Source: Bacteroides sedimenti
GTDB taxonomy: Bacteria; Bacteroidota; Bacteroidia; Bacteroidales; Bacteroidaceae
Assembly (NCBI RefSeq): GCF_040365225.1
Contig: NZ_AP028055.1
Location: 3,472,001-3,536,000 of the forward strand
DNA length: 64,000 nucleotides
Direction of reading: 5' to 3'
The position numbers and the translations under genes are program-made. Every line of letters starts with the position of its first letter. Position 1 is the stretch's first letter. Below, in pieces: positions 33,277-42,996 of this stretch. The notes under the pieces were generated by a model that had not been told where the DNA came from, did no database searches, and saw only the letters and a program-made list of their open reading frames with translations.

Positions 33277-36200
33277 TTATTTCTCTTTTATTGAACGTCT
33301 TGAACATCGTAAACATCTCATTGCTTCGGCAGTTGCGTTAAGTTTATGGTAGCCCAGCCTTACTTCATCGAAATCTCCTGCTCGTTCTTTCAGACCGAGA
33401 GATGGCATCTGGAACCGTTCATGCTCAACTGTAATTCCTTCTTCAATCCCTTCCATTGGAATCCTAATCGGTTCGCCAATGTTCAGTACTCCAGTTCCAC
33501 CCAGATAGATGTCAATAGATCGTGCAGCATTTTTTCCGTCCGCAATAGCTGTAATTACCACATCCGACCCACGAGCTATATCTCCTCCTGCAAAAATGCC
33601 AGGTTGTGTAGTCATTTGTGTTTCCGGATCTACTATAAAAGTTCCCCAATCAGTAACACCGACTTCTCCTTTAGGAATAAAAGGCAAATCCGAATATTGA
33701 CTTACAGCCGGAATGGCCATGTCGATATTGATCATGAATATAGAATTAAGCACTTCGACCGGTATTCTTCGGCCGTCTTTTCCGAATTTTCCAGGAACCA
33801 TCTTGACACATTCAATACCTGTAACTTTGCCATCTCCAACAAAACGAATTGGAGCAACCAGCTCGTGCAGAATAACACCTTCTTCGATCGCATCTTTAAT
33901 TTCTCTTTTATCGGCAGGCATTTCTTCTATAGTTCTCCTGTAAAGAATGTGCACTTCTTTGGCACCTAGCCGAAGGGCCGATCTGGCTGCATCGATCGCT
34001 GTATTGCCTCCTCCAATAACTGCCACGACTCCTTTTACCTTTACCTTTTTATTCATATTGATATCTGTCAGGAAGTCGAGCCCGTGATATATTCCGCTTT
34101 TTTCTTCTCCTTCAATGCCAATCTTTCTTGAGAGTTGAGTACCAGTAGCAATATATATGGCATCGTATTTTGATTTCAAATCACTGAATATGATGTCTTT
34201 CCCAACTTTAGTGTTATAAACAACATTAATTCCTGCCTGAATGATTGAATCGATTTCTTTTTTCAGTTCCCCTTTTGGTAACCGATACTCTGGTATCCCG
34301 TATGCCAGAATTCCGCCTGCCACGCTCTTTTCTTCGTAAATATCAATCGAATAACCGAGTCGTGCAAGGAAGTAACCACAAGTCAGACCTGATGGCCCGG
34401 CACCTATGATACCCACTGATTTTCCGTTCTTGGGGTAATTCAGGTTGACCAGGGGCTCACCCGAATTAAGCACATAATCGGCTGCATAACGTTTCAGATC
34501 GGCAATGGCGATTGCCTCGTCAATCTGAGCGCGACGGCATTTCCCTTCGCATGGATGCGTACATACCCGACCGCAAATAGATGGGAACGGATTCTCCTGA
34601 CGAATAAGGTCGTAGGCCTCTCGAACTCTGCCAGCGGCAATAAGAGCAACATAACCGGGCACATTCACTTTGGCCGGACAGGCATTCTGGCATGGGGCGA
34701 GGAAAAGTTCGCCGCAGACACCTGCATGGCAATATTTCTTTTTGATATGTTCGTTGTATTCCTGCCTGAAGTATTTGATGGTGCTGAGTACCGGATTGGG
34801 GGCAGTTTGACCTAACCCACAGATTGCTGTATCTTTGATTATATTACCCAGTTCAATCAAAAGTTCCACATCTCCTTCCTTTCCCTCTCCAATGGTGATT
34901 CTTTCCAGAATTTCCAGCATCCGCCTGGTTCCGATGCGGCATGGAACGCATTTGCCGCACGATTCATCCTGAACAAAATCCATAAAGAATCGTGCCATAT
35001 CAACCATACATGCATCTTCATCGGCACAGATCAAACCACCAGATCCCATAATGGCTCCAAGTTTGGTGAGCGATTCGTAATCGATTGGTGTGTTGAGATG
35101 TTCAGCAGTGAGACATCCTCCTGAAGGACCTCCAATCTGAGCTATTTTAAACGCTTTATCTCTTGGAATTCCTCCTCCTATATCGAAGAGGATTTCGCCG
35201 AGAGTAGTTCCCATGGGTACTTCGACCAATCCTTTGTGAACAATGTCTCCAGCCAAAGCAAAAACTTTTGTACCCTTGCTCTTTTCCGTTCCGATAGAAG
35301 AGAACCATTCTGATCCTTTCAGGATAATTTGAGGAACATTACCTAATGTCTCTACGTTATTGATAACCGTTGGCTTACCAAACAGGCCACTTTGTACCGG
35401 ATATGGAGGCTTTTGACGAGGCTCGCCTCTTCTTCCCTCTATAGACTCCATCAAAGCAGTCTCTTCTCCACATACAAAAGCTCCTGCTCCGATTCTGATT
35501 TCTATGTCGAAGCTGAAGTTGCTTCCAAGAATGTTATCTCCTAAAAGACTTGTTTCATGAGCTGACCTGATGGCCATTGTCAGTCTTTCGATAGCAATTG
35601 GATATTCGGCACGGATATAGACAACCCCTTTGGATGCGCCGATGGCATATCCTCCGATCATCATCCCTTCGATCACTGAATGCGCATCTCCCTCGAGCAG
35701 GCTTCGATCCATAAATGCCCCCGGGTCTCCTTCGTCGGCATTGCAGATGAGGTATTTCTGATCGCTCTTTTCATTTAGAGTCATAGCCCATTTGGCACCC
35801 GTAGGAAACCCACCGCCTCCACGGCCCCGTAATCCTGATTTTCTGATTTCATCAACAACCTCTTCCGGAGTCATAGTAAGTGCTTTTGCCAATGCAAAAT
35901 ATCCGTCGTGAGCGATGTATTCATCTATCGAAGCGTAGTCAATTACTCCGCATTTTTGAAGTACAATCTTTTTCTGATTTTTAAAAAAAGGAATATCATT
36001 TAAATTGGGTATTATTTCTCCCGCCCGGTTCTTGTAACAGAATTTTTCAGCTATTTTCCCTTCCTTTATATGCTCGTTGATAATCTGTGAAGCACATGCC
36101 GGGTTCAGGTTACAATAAAGAATACTGCCCGGATTGATAATTAAGGTTGGACCCAGTGTACAGGCTCCCATACAACCCGTTTGTACTATTCTTACTTTTG

Positions 36201-36373
36201 ACTGAAGGTGCTCATGTTCCAGAGCCTGCTCAAATGCTTCTTTGAATTTTTTGCAATCAGAGGATATACACCCAGCTCCATAGCAAATTTGTGCGGTGTA
36301 CTTAAAAGATTTTTCTTTAGTAAAAAAATCATTTTTTTATTGTATCAAGATCTGCAAGTGAATTTATCTTCAT
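33277..36373 (-). CDS. hydB: hydrogenase flavoprotein subunit HydB (NuoF-like) fused to a GltD/NfnB-like oxidoreductase; apparent frameshift
   Basis: Uninterrupted sequence runs from ~36336 to 33277. Domains in order: thioredoxin-like [2Fe-2S] domain (CYGAGC and CMGAC), NuoF FMN/NADH domain (GLRGRGGGGFPTGAKW, DEGDPGAFMDR), SLBB-like part, the [4Fe-4S] motif SCGKCVPCRIGTRRM, then a GltD/NfnB-like half with its Fe-S entry (CQNACPAKV, CEGKCRR), FAD site GIIGAGPSGLTCGY and NAD(P) site VIGGGNTAIDAARS. The first ATG in this frame (36171) would cut off the CYGAGC pair. The natural start is ATG 36373, 27 bp after hydC, but its frame meets TGA after 14 codons in an A7 run. Dropping one A joins both parts into about 1031 aa. 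Either a sequencing error, a mutation or recoding explains this. Confidence 0.9.
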
Positions 36374-36400
36374 AGATTTATCGATTAGATTTTTGCCATC

Positions 36401-36901
36401 CTATTTCAATGTTCCCAATATTCGCTTTATTTTGTTGGGATTAACTTGTTTATACACCTTGCCATTGATGGTCATTGCCGGTGCAAGACCGCATGAACCG
36501 ATACAACGCATTACAGTGAGTGAATACTTTTTGTCTTCGGTAGTTTGTCCCACATCAATGCCCAGTTCTTCTTTCAGTTTGTTAAGAACTTCCTTGCCTC
36601 CGCGAACATAACATGCCGTTCCCAGACAAACGGAAATAGTATATTCCCCTTTGGGTTTAGTAGAAAAGAAAGAGTAGAATGTTAAAACACTGTTTACTTT
36701 TGAAACAGTTAATCCCATCTCTTCAGCAATAAACTGTTGAACTTCAGTAGGAAGAAAACCAAATATGGTTTGAGCCATATGCAGAATCTGAATAAGATTA
36801 CTCTCTTTTCTTTCGTAATCGTTGATAACATTTTTCAGAAGATCATATTTTTCTTCCTCTGTCATCAGATGAACATTACATACTTCGCCTTCGGTTACCA
36901 T
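36401..36901 (-). CDS. hydC: hydrogenase NuoE-like [2Fe-2S] subunit HydC
   Basis: 166 aa. A helical N-terminal part (residues ~10-75) precedes the thioredoxin-like [2Fe-2S] domain with four Cys: CLGTACYVRGG and CIGSCGLAPAM. This is the NuoE/HydC architecture that passes electrons to the FMN subunit HydB. It follows hydE by 1 bp and precedes hydB by 27 bp, so it belongs to the same transcript. Confidence 0.93.
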   Translation of the reverse strand: MVTEGEVCNVHLMTEEEKYDLLKNVINDYERKESNLIQILHMAQTIFGFLPTEVQQFIAEEMGLTVSKVNSVLTFYSFFSTKPKGEYTISVCLGTACYVRGGKEVLNKLKEELGIDVGQTTEDKKYSLTVMRCIGSCGLAPAMTINGKVYKQVNPNKIKRILGTLK

Positions 36902-36902
36902 A

Positions 36903-37994
36903 TTATTGTGGTTGTTTTCTGTTTATAAAATGCATAGAATCTCCATAATCATTATAAGCAATATCCTCACCTATCATCTTGATTCTCTTTGTTAAGCAAT
37001 AAAGACAATCATCTGCAACCTGGTCAATACATGGTTTATTATCATAAAGAAGATAATTGCTCCTGTATTTGAGTGGTGTCAGATTTGGCATCATCACATT
37101 TGCACCAGCCTGAAGTCCCAGTTCTCTTCCGGAAGGATCTATTGATTGCAGAGCGGTGGTCGATGCGATGTTGATATCCGGCATCATTATCCTTAAAATT
37201 GCTATCATGCGGATTGATAATTTTAATCGTTCCGTTTGAGGCATCAGCAAATCCTTATAATTATACAATGGTGTATCGGCATGTTCCAAATACGGTCCCA
37301 TTCCCACCATATCAATCTTTCTCTCTTTTATAAACAATAAATCGTCTGTAAGGTTCTCTATGGTTTGAAAAGGAAGTCCAATCATAACTCCTGTACCAGC
37401 CATATATCCTATATTTTGAATATTCTTCAGGCATTCCAGGCGTGTTTTGAAATTATGCAACTCATTGTCCGGATGAATTTTCCTGTAGAGCTTTTCGCTG
37501 GAAGTTTCAATCCTCAGCAAATATCTCTGGGCTCCCGCTTCGAACCATTGTCGATAAGTCTCCGGAGTTTGTTCTCCCAGGGAAAGTGTAATACGAAATC
37601 CTGGGTCGGTGATCTCTTTGATTTTTGCTATCAGATTCGTGACCCTTTCAGTGAAAAGTTGACTACTTGTTTCTCCCGATTGTAGAACGACTCCTGTAAG
37701 TCCATTCCTTCGGGCAAGTTCAACCACCTGAAGAACCTGCTCATCGGAGAGCGAATATCTGTTGATCTTCTGATTCCCTTTCCTTATACCGCAGTAGTAG
37801 CAATCCTTCCTGCAATAATTGGAAAATTCAATCAAACCTCTCAGATGCACTTTCCTGCCAACTGTATTCACTTTTACGGAATAAGCCTTTTTTATAAGTA
37901 ATTCGTGCTCATCTTTATTGGTAATCGAGAGTAAACGTATAATATCATCTTTGGAGAACTCCTTTTTGTTCAATATTTCACTGATGGCCGCCAT
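36903..37994 (-). CDS. hydE: [FeFe] hydrogenase maturase HydE (radical SAM)
   Basis: 363 aa. The radical-SAM cluster ligands are Cys61, Cys65 and Cys68 in NYCRKDCYYCGIR. A BATS-type C-terminal region follows and the extra C-terminal Cys pair (CIDQVADDCLYC) is compatible with a second cluster. HydE makes part of the dithiomethylamine ligand of the H-cluster. It lies 3 bp after hydF and 1 bp before hydC. Confidence 0.95.
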   Translation of the reverse strand: MAAISEILNKKEFSKDDIIRLLSITNKDEHELLIKKAYSVKVNTVGRKVHLRGLIEFSNYCRKDCYYCGIRKGNQKINRYSLSDEQVLQVVELARRNGLTGVVLQSGETSSQLFTERVTNLIAKIKEITDPGFRITLSLGEQTPETYRQWFEAGAQRYLLRIETSSEKLYRKIHPDNELHNFKTRLECLKNIQNIGYMAGTGVMIGLPFQTIENLTDDLLFIKERKIDMVGMGPYLEHADTPLYNYKDLLMPQTERLKLSIRMIAILRIMMPDINIASTTALQSIDPSGRELGLQAGANVMMPNLTPLKYRSNYLLYDNKPCIDQVADDCLYCLTKRIKMIGEDIAYNDYGDSMHFINRKQPQ

Positions 37995-37997
37995 ATA

Positions 37998-39194
37998 TTA
38001 GCTTGTAAAAGGTGCTATGGCCCTGTCATAGAGACCATTCATCCAGGCAATGGTCAACCCGTAGTTGGTAACCGGGATTCCTGCCTCAATTGCATCAGAC
38101 AGACGGCTGAAAACCTGTTTACGGGTTATCATGCAACTACCGCACTGAATTACAAGAGCGTAATCGGTTATCGGCTTTTTAATTTCATCCAAGCCAGACA
38201 CTACATCAAATTCCAGTTGCTTTTGAGTGAACTCCTTTAACCAACCCGGAATTTTAAACCGACCGATATCGTCACAGCTTACCTGATGAGTACACGATTC
38301 AAGGATTAATATGCGGTCGCCGTTCTTAAGTTCCGGAATCTTTTTCACCCCTTTAAGATATTCTTCAAACGGGCCCCGCATGCGAGCATAAACAACACTG
38401 AACCCTGTTAATGGTACATTGGATGGTACGATTTTGTTGACAATCTTGAAAGCCTGACTGTCTGTGATAACCATTTTAGGCTTAATGCCGCTGTTTTTCA
38501 AGAACATCTCAAGCTCAGTTTCTTTCACGACAATGTTGATGGCATCATTGTCCAAAATATCCCGAATAGCCATTACTTGTGGTAAGATTAAACGACCTTC
38601 GGGTGCTTCCGAGTCAATGGATGTAATAAGTAGCATCACATCACCGCGTTGAATCATTCCTTTGAATAATGACGGTTTTTGATAGGCTGTTTCAGGGATG
38701 CTGCATCTCAGTGTTTCAACAACCCCTTCAATATTGAAGTTTGTTTTGGCACTGAATTCAACAATTGGAGCGTTGGTGTATTCTTGAATCTCTTTGATTG
38801 TACTATTTCTCAATGGATCAACATCACTCTTATTATACACAATCATATAGGCTATATCTAATTTCTCAAAACTCTGAACCAGTTTCTCATCAGATTCATC
38901 AAACGTGTTATCTGCAATAAGCAAGATTGCACAATCAATCTGCTTGATCACATCCAATGTTTTTGCCACTCTTTTATCTCCCAGTTCACCACTGTCATCG
39001 ATACCTGCCGTATCAATAATGATCGCTGGTCCGACACCCAGTATTTCCATCGATTTTTTCACAGGATCGGTTGTTGTGCCTGCAACTTCAGATACAATGG
39101 CAACATCAGCTCCTGTTAATGCATTAATGAAAGAACTCTTGCCAACATTTCTCCGGCCAAAAATTCCAATGTGTGGTTTTAGATCTCTTGCCAT
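37998..39194 (-). CDS. hydF: [FeFe] hydrogenase maturation GTPase HydF
   Basis: 398 aa. GTPase domain with P-loop GRRNVGKSS (13-21), switch TTTDPV, DTAGI, and NKSD near 126. A dimerisation domain follows, then the C-terminal cluster domain with CTHQ near 303 and CGSC near 355. HydF is the scaffold that receives the [2Fe] precursor and delivers it to HydA. The motif usually written HCxxC reads QCGSC here, so the second His is replaced. It is placed between hydG and hydE. Confidence 0.95.
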   Translation of the reverse strand: MARDLKPHIGIFGRRNVGKSSFINALTGADVAIVSEVAGTTTDPVKKSMEILGVGPAIIIDTAGIDDSGELGDKRVAKTLDVIKQIDCAILLIADNTFDESDEKLVQSFEKLDIAYMIVYNKSDVDPLRNSTIKEIQEYTNAPIVEFSAKTNFNIEGVVETLRCSIPETAYQKPSLFKGMIQRGDVMLLITSIDSEAPEGRLILPQVMAIRDILDNDAINIVVKETELEMFLKNSGIKPKMVITDSQAFKIVNKIVPSNVPLTGFSVVYARMRGPFEEYLKGVKKIPELKNGDRILILESCTHQVSCDDIGRFKIPGWLKEFTQKQLEFDVVSGLDEIKKPITDYALVIQCGSCMITRKQVFSRLSDAIEAGIPVTNYGLTIAWMNGLYDRAIAPFTS

Positions 39195-39205
39195 ATTTTC
39201 AAAAA

Positions 39206-40633
39206 TTAATAGTATAAATCTCTTTTTCCCGATTTAAGAAGTTCAATCTTATTTTTAATGGAAATCTTCATCTTTTCATCTTCGATTTCTTCAATCGTTT
39301 TGTTAATAACCCTCCATCCATTATTAGCGGTCTGTTCAGGGGCATAGTCAATCAGATATTCCGCAAGAGTAAGAATTGCGTTTGGCGTACAGTATCGTTT
39401 GATGAATCCAGGAACCGAAAATTCCATGAAATGTTCACCCGTTCTGCCTATCCTGTAACAGGCGGTACAGAATGATGGAATCATACCCTGCTCCAGCAAT
39501 TCGTCAATAATTTCATTCAACGGTCTGTCGTCGTTGATACGGAACTGCCCTCTATTCAGATTCTTTTCTGTGCCCGATTTCTCAGCATAGCTTCCAATCT
39601 CTATACTTGTGCCGCCATCAATTTGTGAAATGCCATACTGTATGATCTCGTTTCTAAGTGAAGCAGGTTCTCTAGCCGTGAGAATCATTCCTGTATATGG
39701 CACGGCAAGTCTTAAAATTGCAATCAGTTTTGTGAAATCTTCATCGCTGACGAAATAGTTTGTCTTTAGGTTTAGTCCTGATGCATCTTTGACTCTGGGG
39801 AAAGAGATAGTGTGCGGTCCGACATTATAACAAGCCTCCAAGTGGTTGGTGTGTCGCACCAATCCCATTACTTCAAATCGCCAGTCGTACAATCCGAAAA
39901 GAGCTCCGATCCCTACATCATCAATACCCGCTTCCTGTGCTCTGTCCAATGCCGTAAGCCGGTAACCGTAATCTGCTTTTCTGCCTTTCAGATGATAAAT
40001 TTTATAAGCCTCTGGATGATAGGTCTCCTGAAAGATCTGATAAGTGCCAATTCCGGATGATTTGACTTCCCTGAATCCTTCAATTTCGAGAGGGGCCGCA
40101 TTGATGTTCACCCTTCTGATTTCTCCCTTTCCTTTTTTTACGCTATAAGCGATTCTCACGGTATGAGCAATGAATTCCGGACTATATTCAGCGTGCTCAC
40201 CATAGACAAGAATCAGTCTTTTTTGTCCTTCATCTTCCAGCGATTCAATTTCTTTTATTATTTCTTCATCCGAAAGGGTTCTCCGGATGGCATTTTTATT
40301 CGAAATTCTGAAACCGCAATACTGGCAGTCGTTGGTACATTTATTGCCAATGTACAGTGGCGCGAACAGAACTATTCTGTTCCCGTAAATTGAACGTTTA
40401 AGCGTTTTGGCGCCTTCTTTAATCTCTTCAATCAATTCAGGCGTGTTTGCGTTTATCAGACAAGCCACCTCTTCCAGATTCAATCTTTGCTTTGAGAGTG
40501 ATTTGGCTATTATATCACGTACTCTCTCCTTTGATGACTGAGTTTTCTTGAGATAATCACATATTTCTAAAGGATCGATAAATGGTTTCATCCGTTCATC
40601 AACAATGGAATATTTCTGTGGCGTAAATTTCAT
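39206..40633 (-). CDS. hydG: [FeFe] hydrogenase maturase HydG (radical SAM)
   Basis: 475 aa from the ATG at 40633; a further upstream ATG at 40675 would add 14 Lys/Ile-rich residues without family support. Radical-SAM ligands are Cys99, Cys103 and Cys106 in NKCTNDCQYCGFR. The C-terminal auxiliary cluster motif is complete: CTAC, exactly 22 residues, then Cys (CX2CX22C). HydG cleaves tyrosine to supply CO and cyanide for the H-cluster. It is the first gene of the operon. I see no perfect TAnnTTTG close upstream. Confidence 0.95.
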   Translation of the reverse strand: MKFTPQKYSIVDERMKPFIDPLEICDYLKKTQSSKERVRDIIAKSLSKQRLNLEEVACLINANTPELIEEIKEGAKTLKRSIYGNRIVLFAPLYIGNKCTNDCQYCGFRISNKNAIRRTLSDEEIIKEIESLEDEGQKRLILVYGEHAEYSPEFIAHTVRIAYSVKKGKGEIRRVNINAAPLEIEGFREVKSSGIGTYQIFQETYHPEAYKIYHLKGRKADYGYRLTALDRAQEAGIDDVGIGALFGLYDWRFEVMGLVRHTNHLEACYNVGPHTISFPRVKDASGLNLKTNYFVSDEDFTKLIAILRLAVPYTGMILTAREPASLRNEIIQYGISQIDGGTSIEIGSYAEKSGTEKNLNRGQFRINDDRPLNEIIDELLEQGMIPSFCTACYRIGRTGEHFMEFSVPGFIKRYCTPNAILTLAEYLIDYAPEQTANNGWRVINKTIEEIEDEKMKISIKNKIELLKSGKRDLYY

Positions 40634-41108
40634 GATTTTAATTTTAAAACATTTGTATCGTTTTATATGAAACAAGTAACAAACATGTTTTTGTAAAGAG
40701 TACTTAAAAAGGGTCTCTATTCCTGTTTCTTATATTTTAGATAAAACAACTGGCGAAATATAAAGTTCTTGATTTGGTAATAATTCTGCTTTAATGATAT
40801 GCACAAAAAGAAACAATAAAAAATCCTTGGTTATCATATAAAAAGGATGATTAGAGTCGAAAAAGATCGCGATAATTTTTTTGTATTAATTTTCTGTTTA
40901 AGAGCACTTAAAGCAGATAATTCCTTGGTCTGAATTATAGGGGTATTGAATGTTCTGAAGATTTTTTGTTGTCCTTTTATTATAAAAATGTAAATTTGTG
41001 CATATTCATTCTGATTGTATATATTTCTCTCTATTTTCAGGCTTATAGTTATCTCGATTTACATCGAAAGCTAAATTATATAAAAAGTTAAACTTAAGTT
41101 TATCAACA
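40634..41108. other. intergenic region with hydG and CocE promoters
   Basis: 475 bp between divergent hydG and the CocE gene. TTG at 40969-40971, 19 bp, TAAATTTG at 40991-40998 is a good plus-strand promoter for 41109, giving a leader of about 100 nt. A minus-strand promoter for hydG should lie in 40640-40800, but I see no exact consensus; it may be regulated by another factor. No gene or RNA was recognised. Confidence 0.55.
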
Positions 41109-42974
41109 ATGAAACAGCTTTTATTTCTATTCTTTTTTTTCTCTTGCTTAATAACTAGTCATGCTCAAGTAATCGATTCGGATTGGATTGGTAAGAATTA
41201 TACCAAGAAAGAAGTCATGATTCCAATGAGAGACGGGGCCAGGCTTTACACGGCAATTTATGAACCTGTTTCAAAATCAGAGAAGCATCCGATTCTTTTT
41301 ACCAGAACCCCCTACAGGGTAGGCTCTTATGGTAATGAAATGAGTTCAGATCTTTGGAATATATGGCGAAATTATTCAAAAGAAGGATATATCTTCGTTA
41401 TTCAAGATGTAAGAGGGCGTTGGATGAGCGAAGGCAAGTTCGTGAATATCCGTCCGTTCAATCCAAATAAGAAAACTGCGAAGGATATAGATGAAGCGAG
41501 CGATTCGTATGATACAGTCGAGTGGCTTTTAAAAAACACCGACAACAACGGTAGGGTTGGAGTAACAGGTTCCTCTTATCTCGGATTCTATTCTGTAATG
41601 GCCGCATTGAGTAATCACCCCGCCATTTGTGCCATTTGTGCGCAAGCACCGGCTATCGATTGGTTTATGGGCGATGACATTCACCATAACGGAGCTTTTA
41701 TGCTCGAAGATTCATTCGGGTTTCTTTCTTCTGTAGATCGTCCTCGTTTAGCATTGACAACAACCCAATCACAGGCTAAACCTTATTATTTGAATGATGA
41801 TTATTCATTTTTTCTAAAATCGGGTTCTTTAAAGCAAATAACAAGTCTGCTGGGAGACAGTATAAAGTTCTGGAATGATGTAATGGCACATCCCAATTAT
41901 GATTCCTGGTGGAAGGAACGTGATTGCCGCAGATATTGCTATAACCTGAAACCAGCCGTTTTCGTAGTGGGCGGACTGTTCGATGCCGAAGATTGTTATG
42001 GCACCTGGGGGTTATATAAAGCAATAAAGAAGCAGAGCCCTCAAACGAATCTTTCTATAATAATGGGACCTTGGTCTCATGGGCAGTGGAAGTCAAAAGA
42101 GGCCAATTCTGTAGGTAATATTGTTTTTGGCAAAGGCCTTGCAGAGTTTTATCAGAACGAAGCCGAGTTCCCGTTTTTTAATTATTACCTTAAAGAAAAA
42201 GGAAATGTGGATACCCAAAACAGAGTTCTGGTTTTCTTTTCCGGAGAGAATCAATGGAGGAAATTCACTGAATGGCCCTGCAAGCAGGTTGTTGAAACCC
42301 CGGTTTATCTAAGAGAAAAAGGAACATTAAAGTTTGCTTTGCCAACTGAAAAGAGGTCCTATACTGAATATATTTCAGACCCCTGGCATCCTGTTCCGTA
42401 TTCAGAAAAGGCAAGCCGCAGCCGTAGTTCCGATTATATGACAGCCGACCAGAGGTTTGCCAGTCGTCGTCCCGACGTGATTTCATTTGAGACAGGACCT
42501 CTGACTGCAGATTTAACCCTTGGAGGGGAAATTACTGTCGACTTGAAAGTGAGCATTTCTACCACAGATGCCGATTTTGTAGTAAAGCTGATCGATGTAT
42601 TCCCGGATGATTTTTCTTCCGACCCAAAGAATGCGGGAGAAAAACAGAGTAGTTTGATGGATGGCTACCAGATGCTGGTTCGTGGAGATGTGATGCGTGG
42701 GAAATTCCGGGATAGTTTTGAACGGCCTAAAGCGTTTACTCCAAATACACCGGCAACTGTGTCGTTTAAGTTGGCAGATATAGCACATACATTTAAGAAA
42801 GGACATCGCATGATGGTTCAGGTTCAGAGTTCGTGGTTCCCATTGGTGGACAGAAATCCGCAAAAGTTTGTGGATATATACCATTGTAAGGAGAGTGATT
42901 TTGTTAAATCAACAATAAAAGTATTTCATCAGAATAATTTAGCTTCAAGGCTTATTCTGCCTGTATTGAAATAG
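41109..42974 (+). CDS. secreted CocE/NonD family (peptidase S15-like) hydrolase
   Basis: 621 aa with a signal peptide (about 20 residues, ending SHAQ). The alpha/beta-hydrolase domain has the nucleophile Ser in GVTGSSYLGF (about residue 155), the Asp in GGLFDAEDCYG, and His in GPWSHGQW. The jelly-roll C-terminal domain of the X-Pro dipeptidyl-peptidase/cocaine-esterase family runs from ~450 to the end. The natural ester or amide substrate cannot be told. It is 22 bp upstream of the GH65 gene, with which it forms an operon ending in the hairpin at 45111. Confidence 0.9.
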   Translation: MKQLLFLFFFFSCLITSHAQVIDSDWIGKNYTKKEVMIPMRDGARLYTAIYEPVSKSEKHPILFTRTPYRVGSYGNEMSSDLWNIWRNYSKEGYIFVIQDVRGRWMSEGKFVNIRPFNPNKKTAKDIDEASDSYDTVEWLLKNTDNNGRVGVTGSSYLGFYSVMAALSNHPAICAICAQAPAIDWFMGDDIHHNGAFMLEDSFGFLSSVDRPRLALTTTQSQAKPYYLNDDYSFFLKSGSLKQITSLLGDSIKFWNDVMAHPNYDSWWKERDCRRYCYNLKPAVFVVGGLFDAEDCYGTWGLYKAIKKQSPQTNLSIIMGPWSHGQWKSKEANSVGNIVFGKGLAEFYQNEAEFPFFNYYLKEKGNVDTQNRVLVFFSGENQWRKFTEWPCKQVVETPVYLREKGTLKFALPTEKRSYTEYISDPWHPVPYSEKASRSRSSDYMTADQRFASRRPDVISFETGPLTADLTLGGEITVDLKVSISTTDADFVVKLIDVFPDDFSSDPKNAGEKQSSLMDGYQMLVRGDVMRGKFRDSFERPKAFTPNTPATVSFKLADIAHTFKKGHRMMVQVQSSWFPLVDRNPQKFVDIYHCKESDFVKSTIKVFHQNNLASRLILPVLK

Positions 42975-42996
42975 TTTACAATAAATTTAGTACAAT

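Noticed and set aside
33346..33969. 207-codon plus-strand open frame
   Set aside because: Antisense to the GltD-like half of HydB; no recognisable domain, low-complexity Asn/Ser/Cys content.
33277..36171. Taking ATG 36171 as the hydB start
   Set aside because: It would delete the first two Cys ligands of the thioredoxin-like cluster, and coding signal continues upstream to ~36336.
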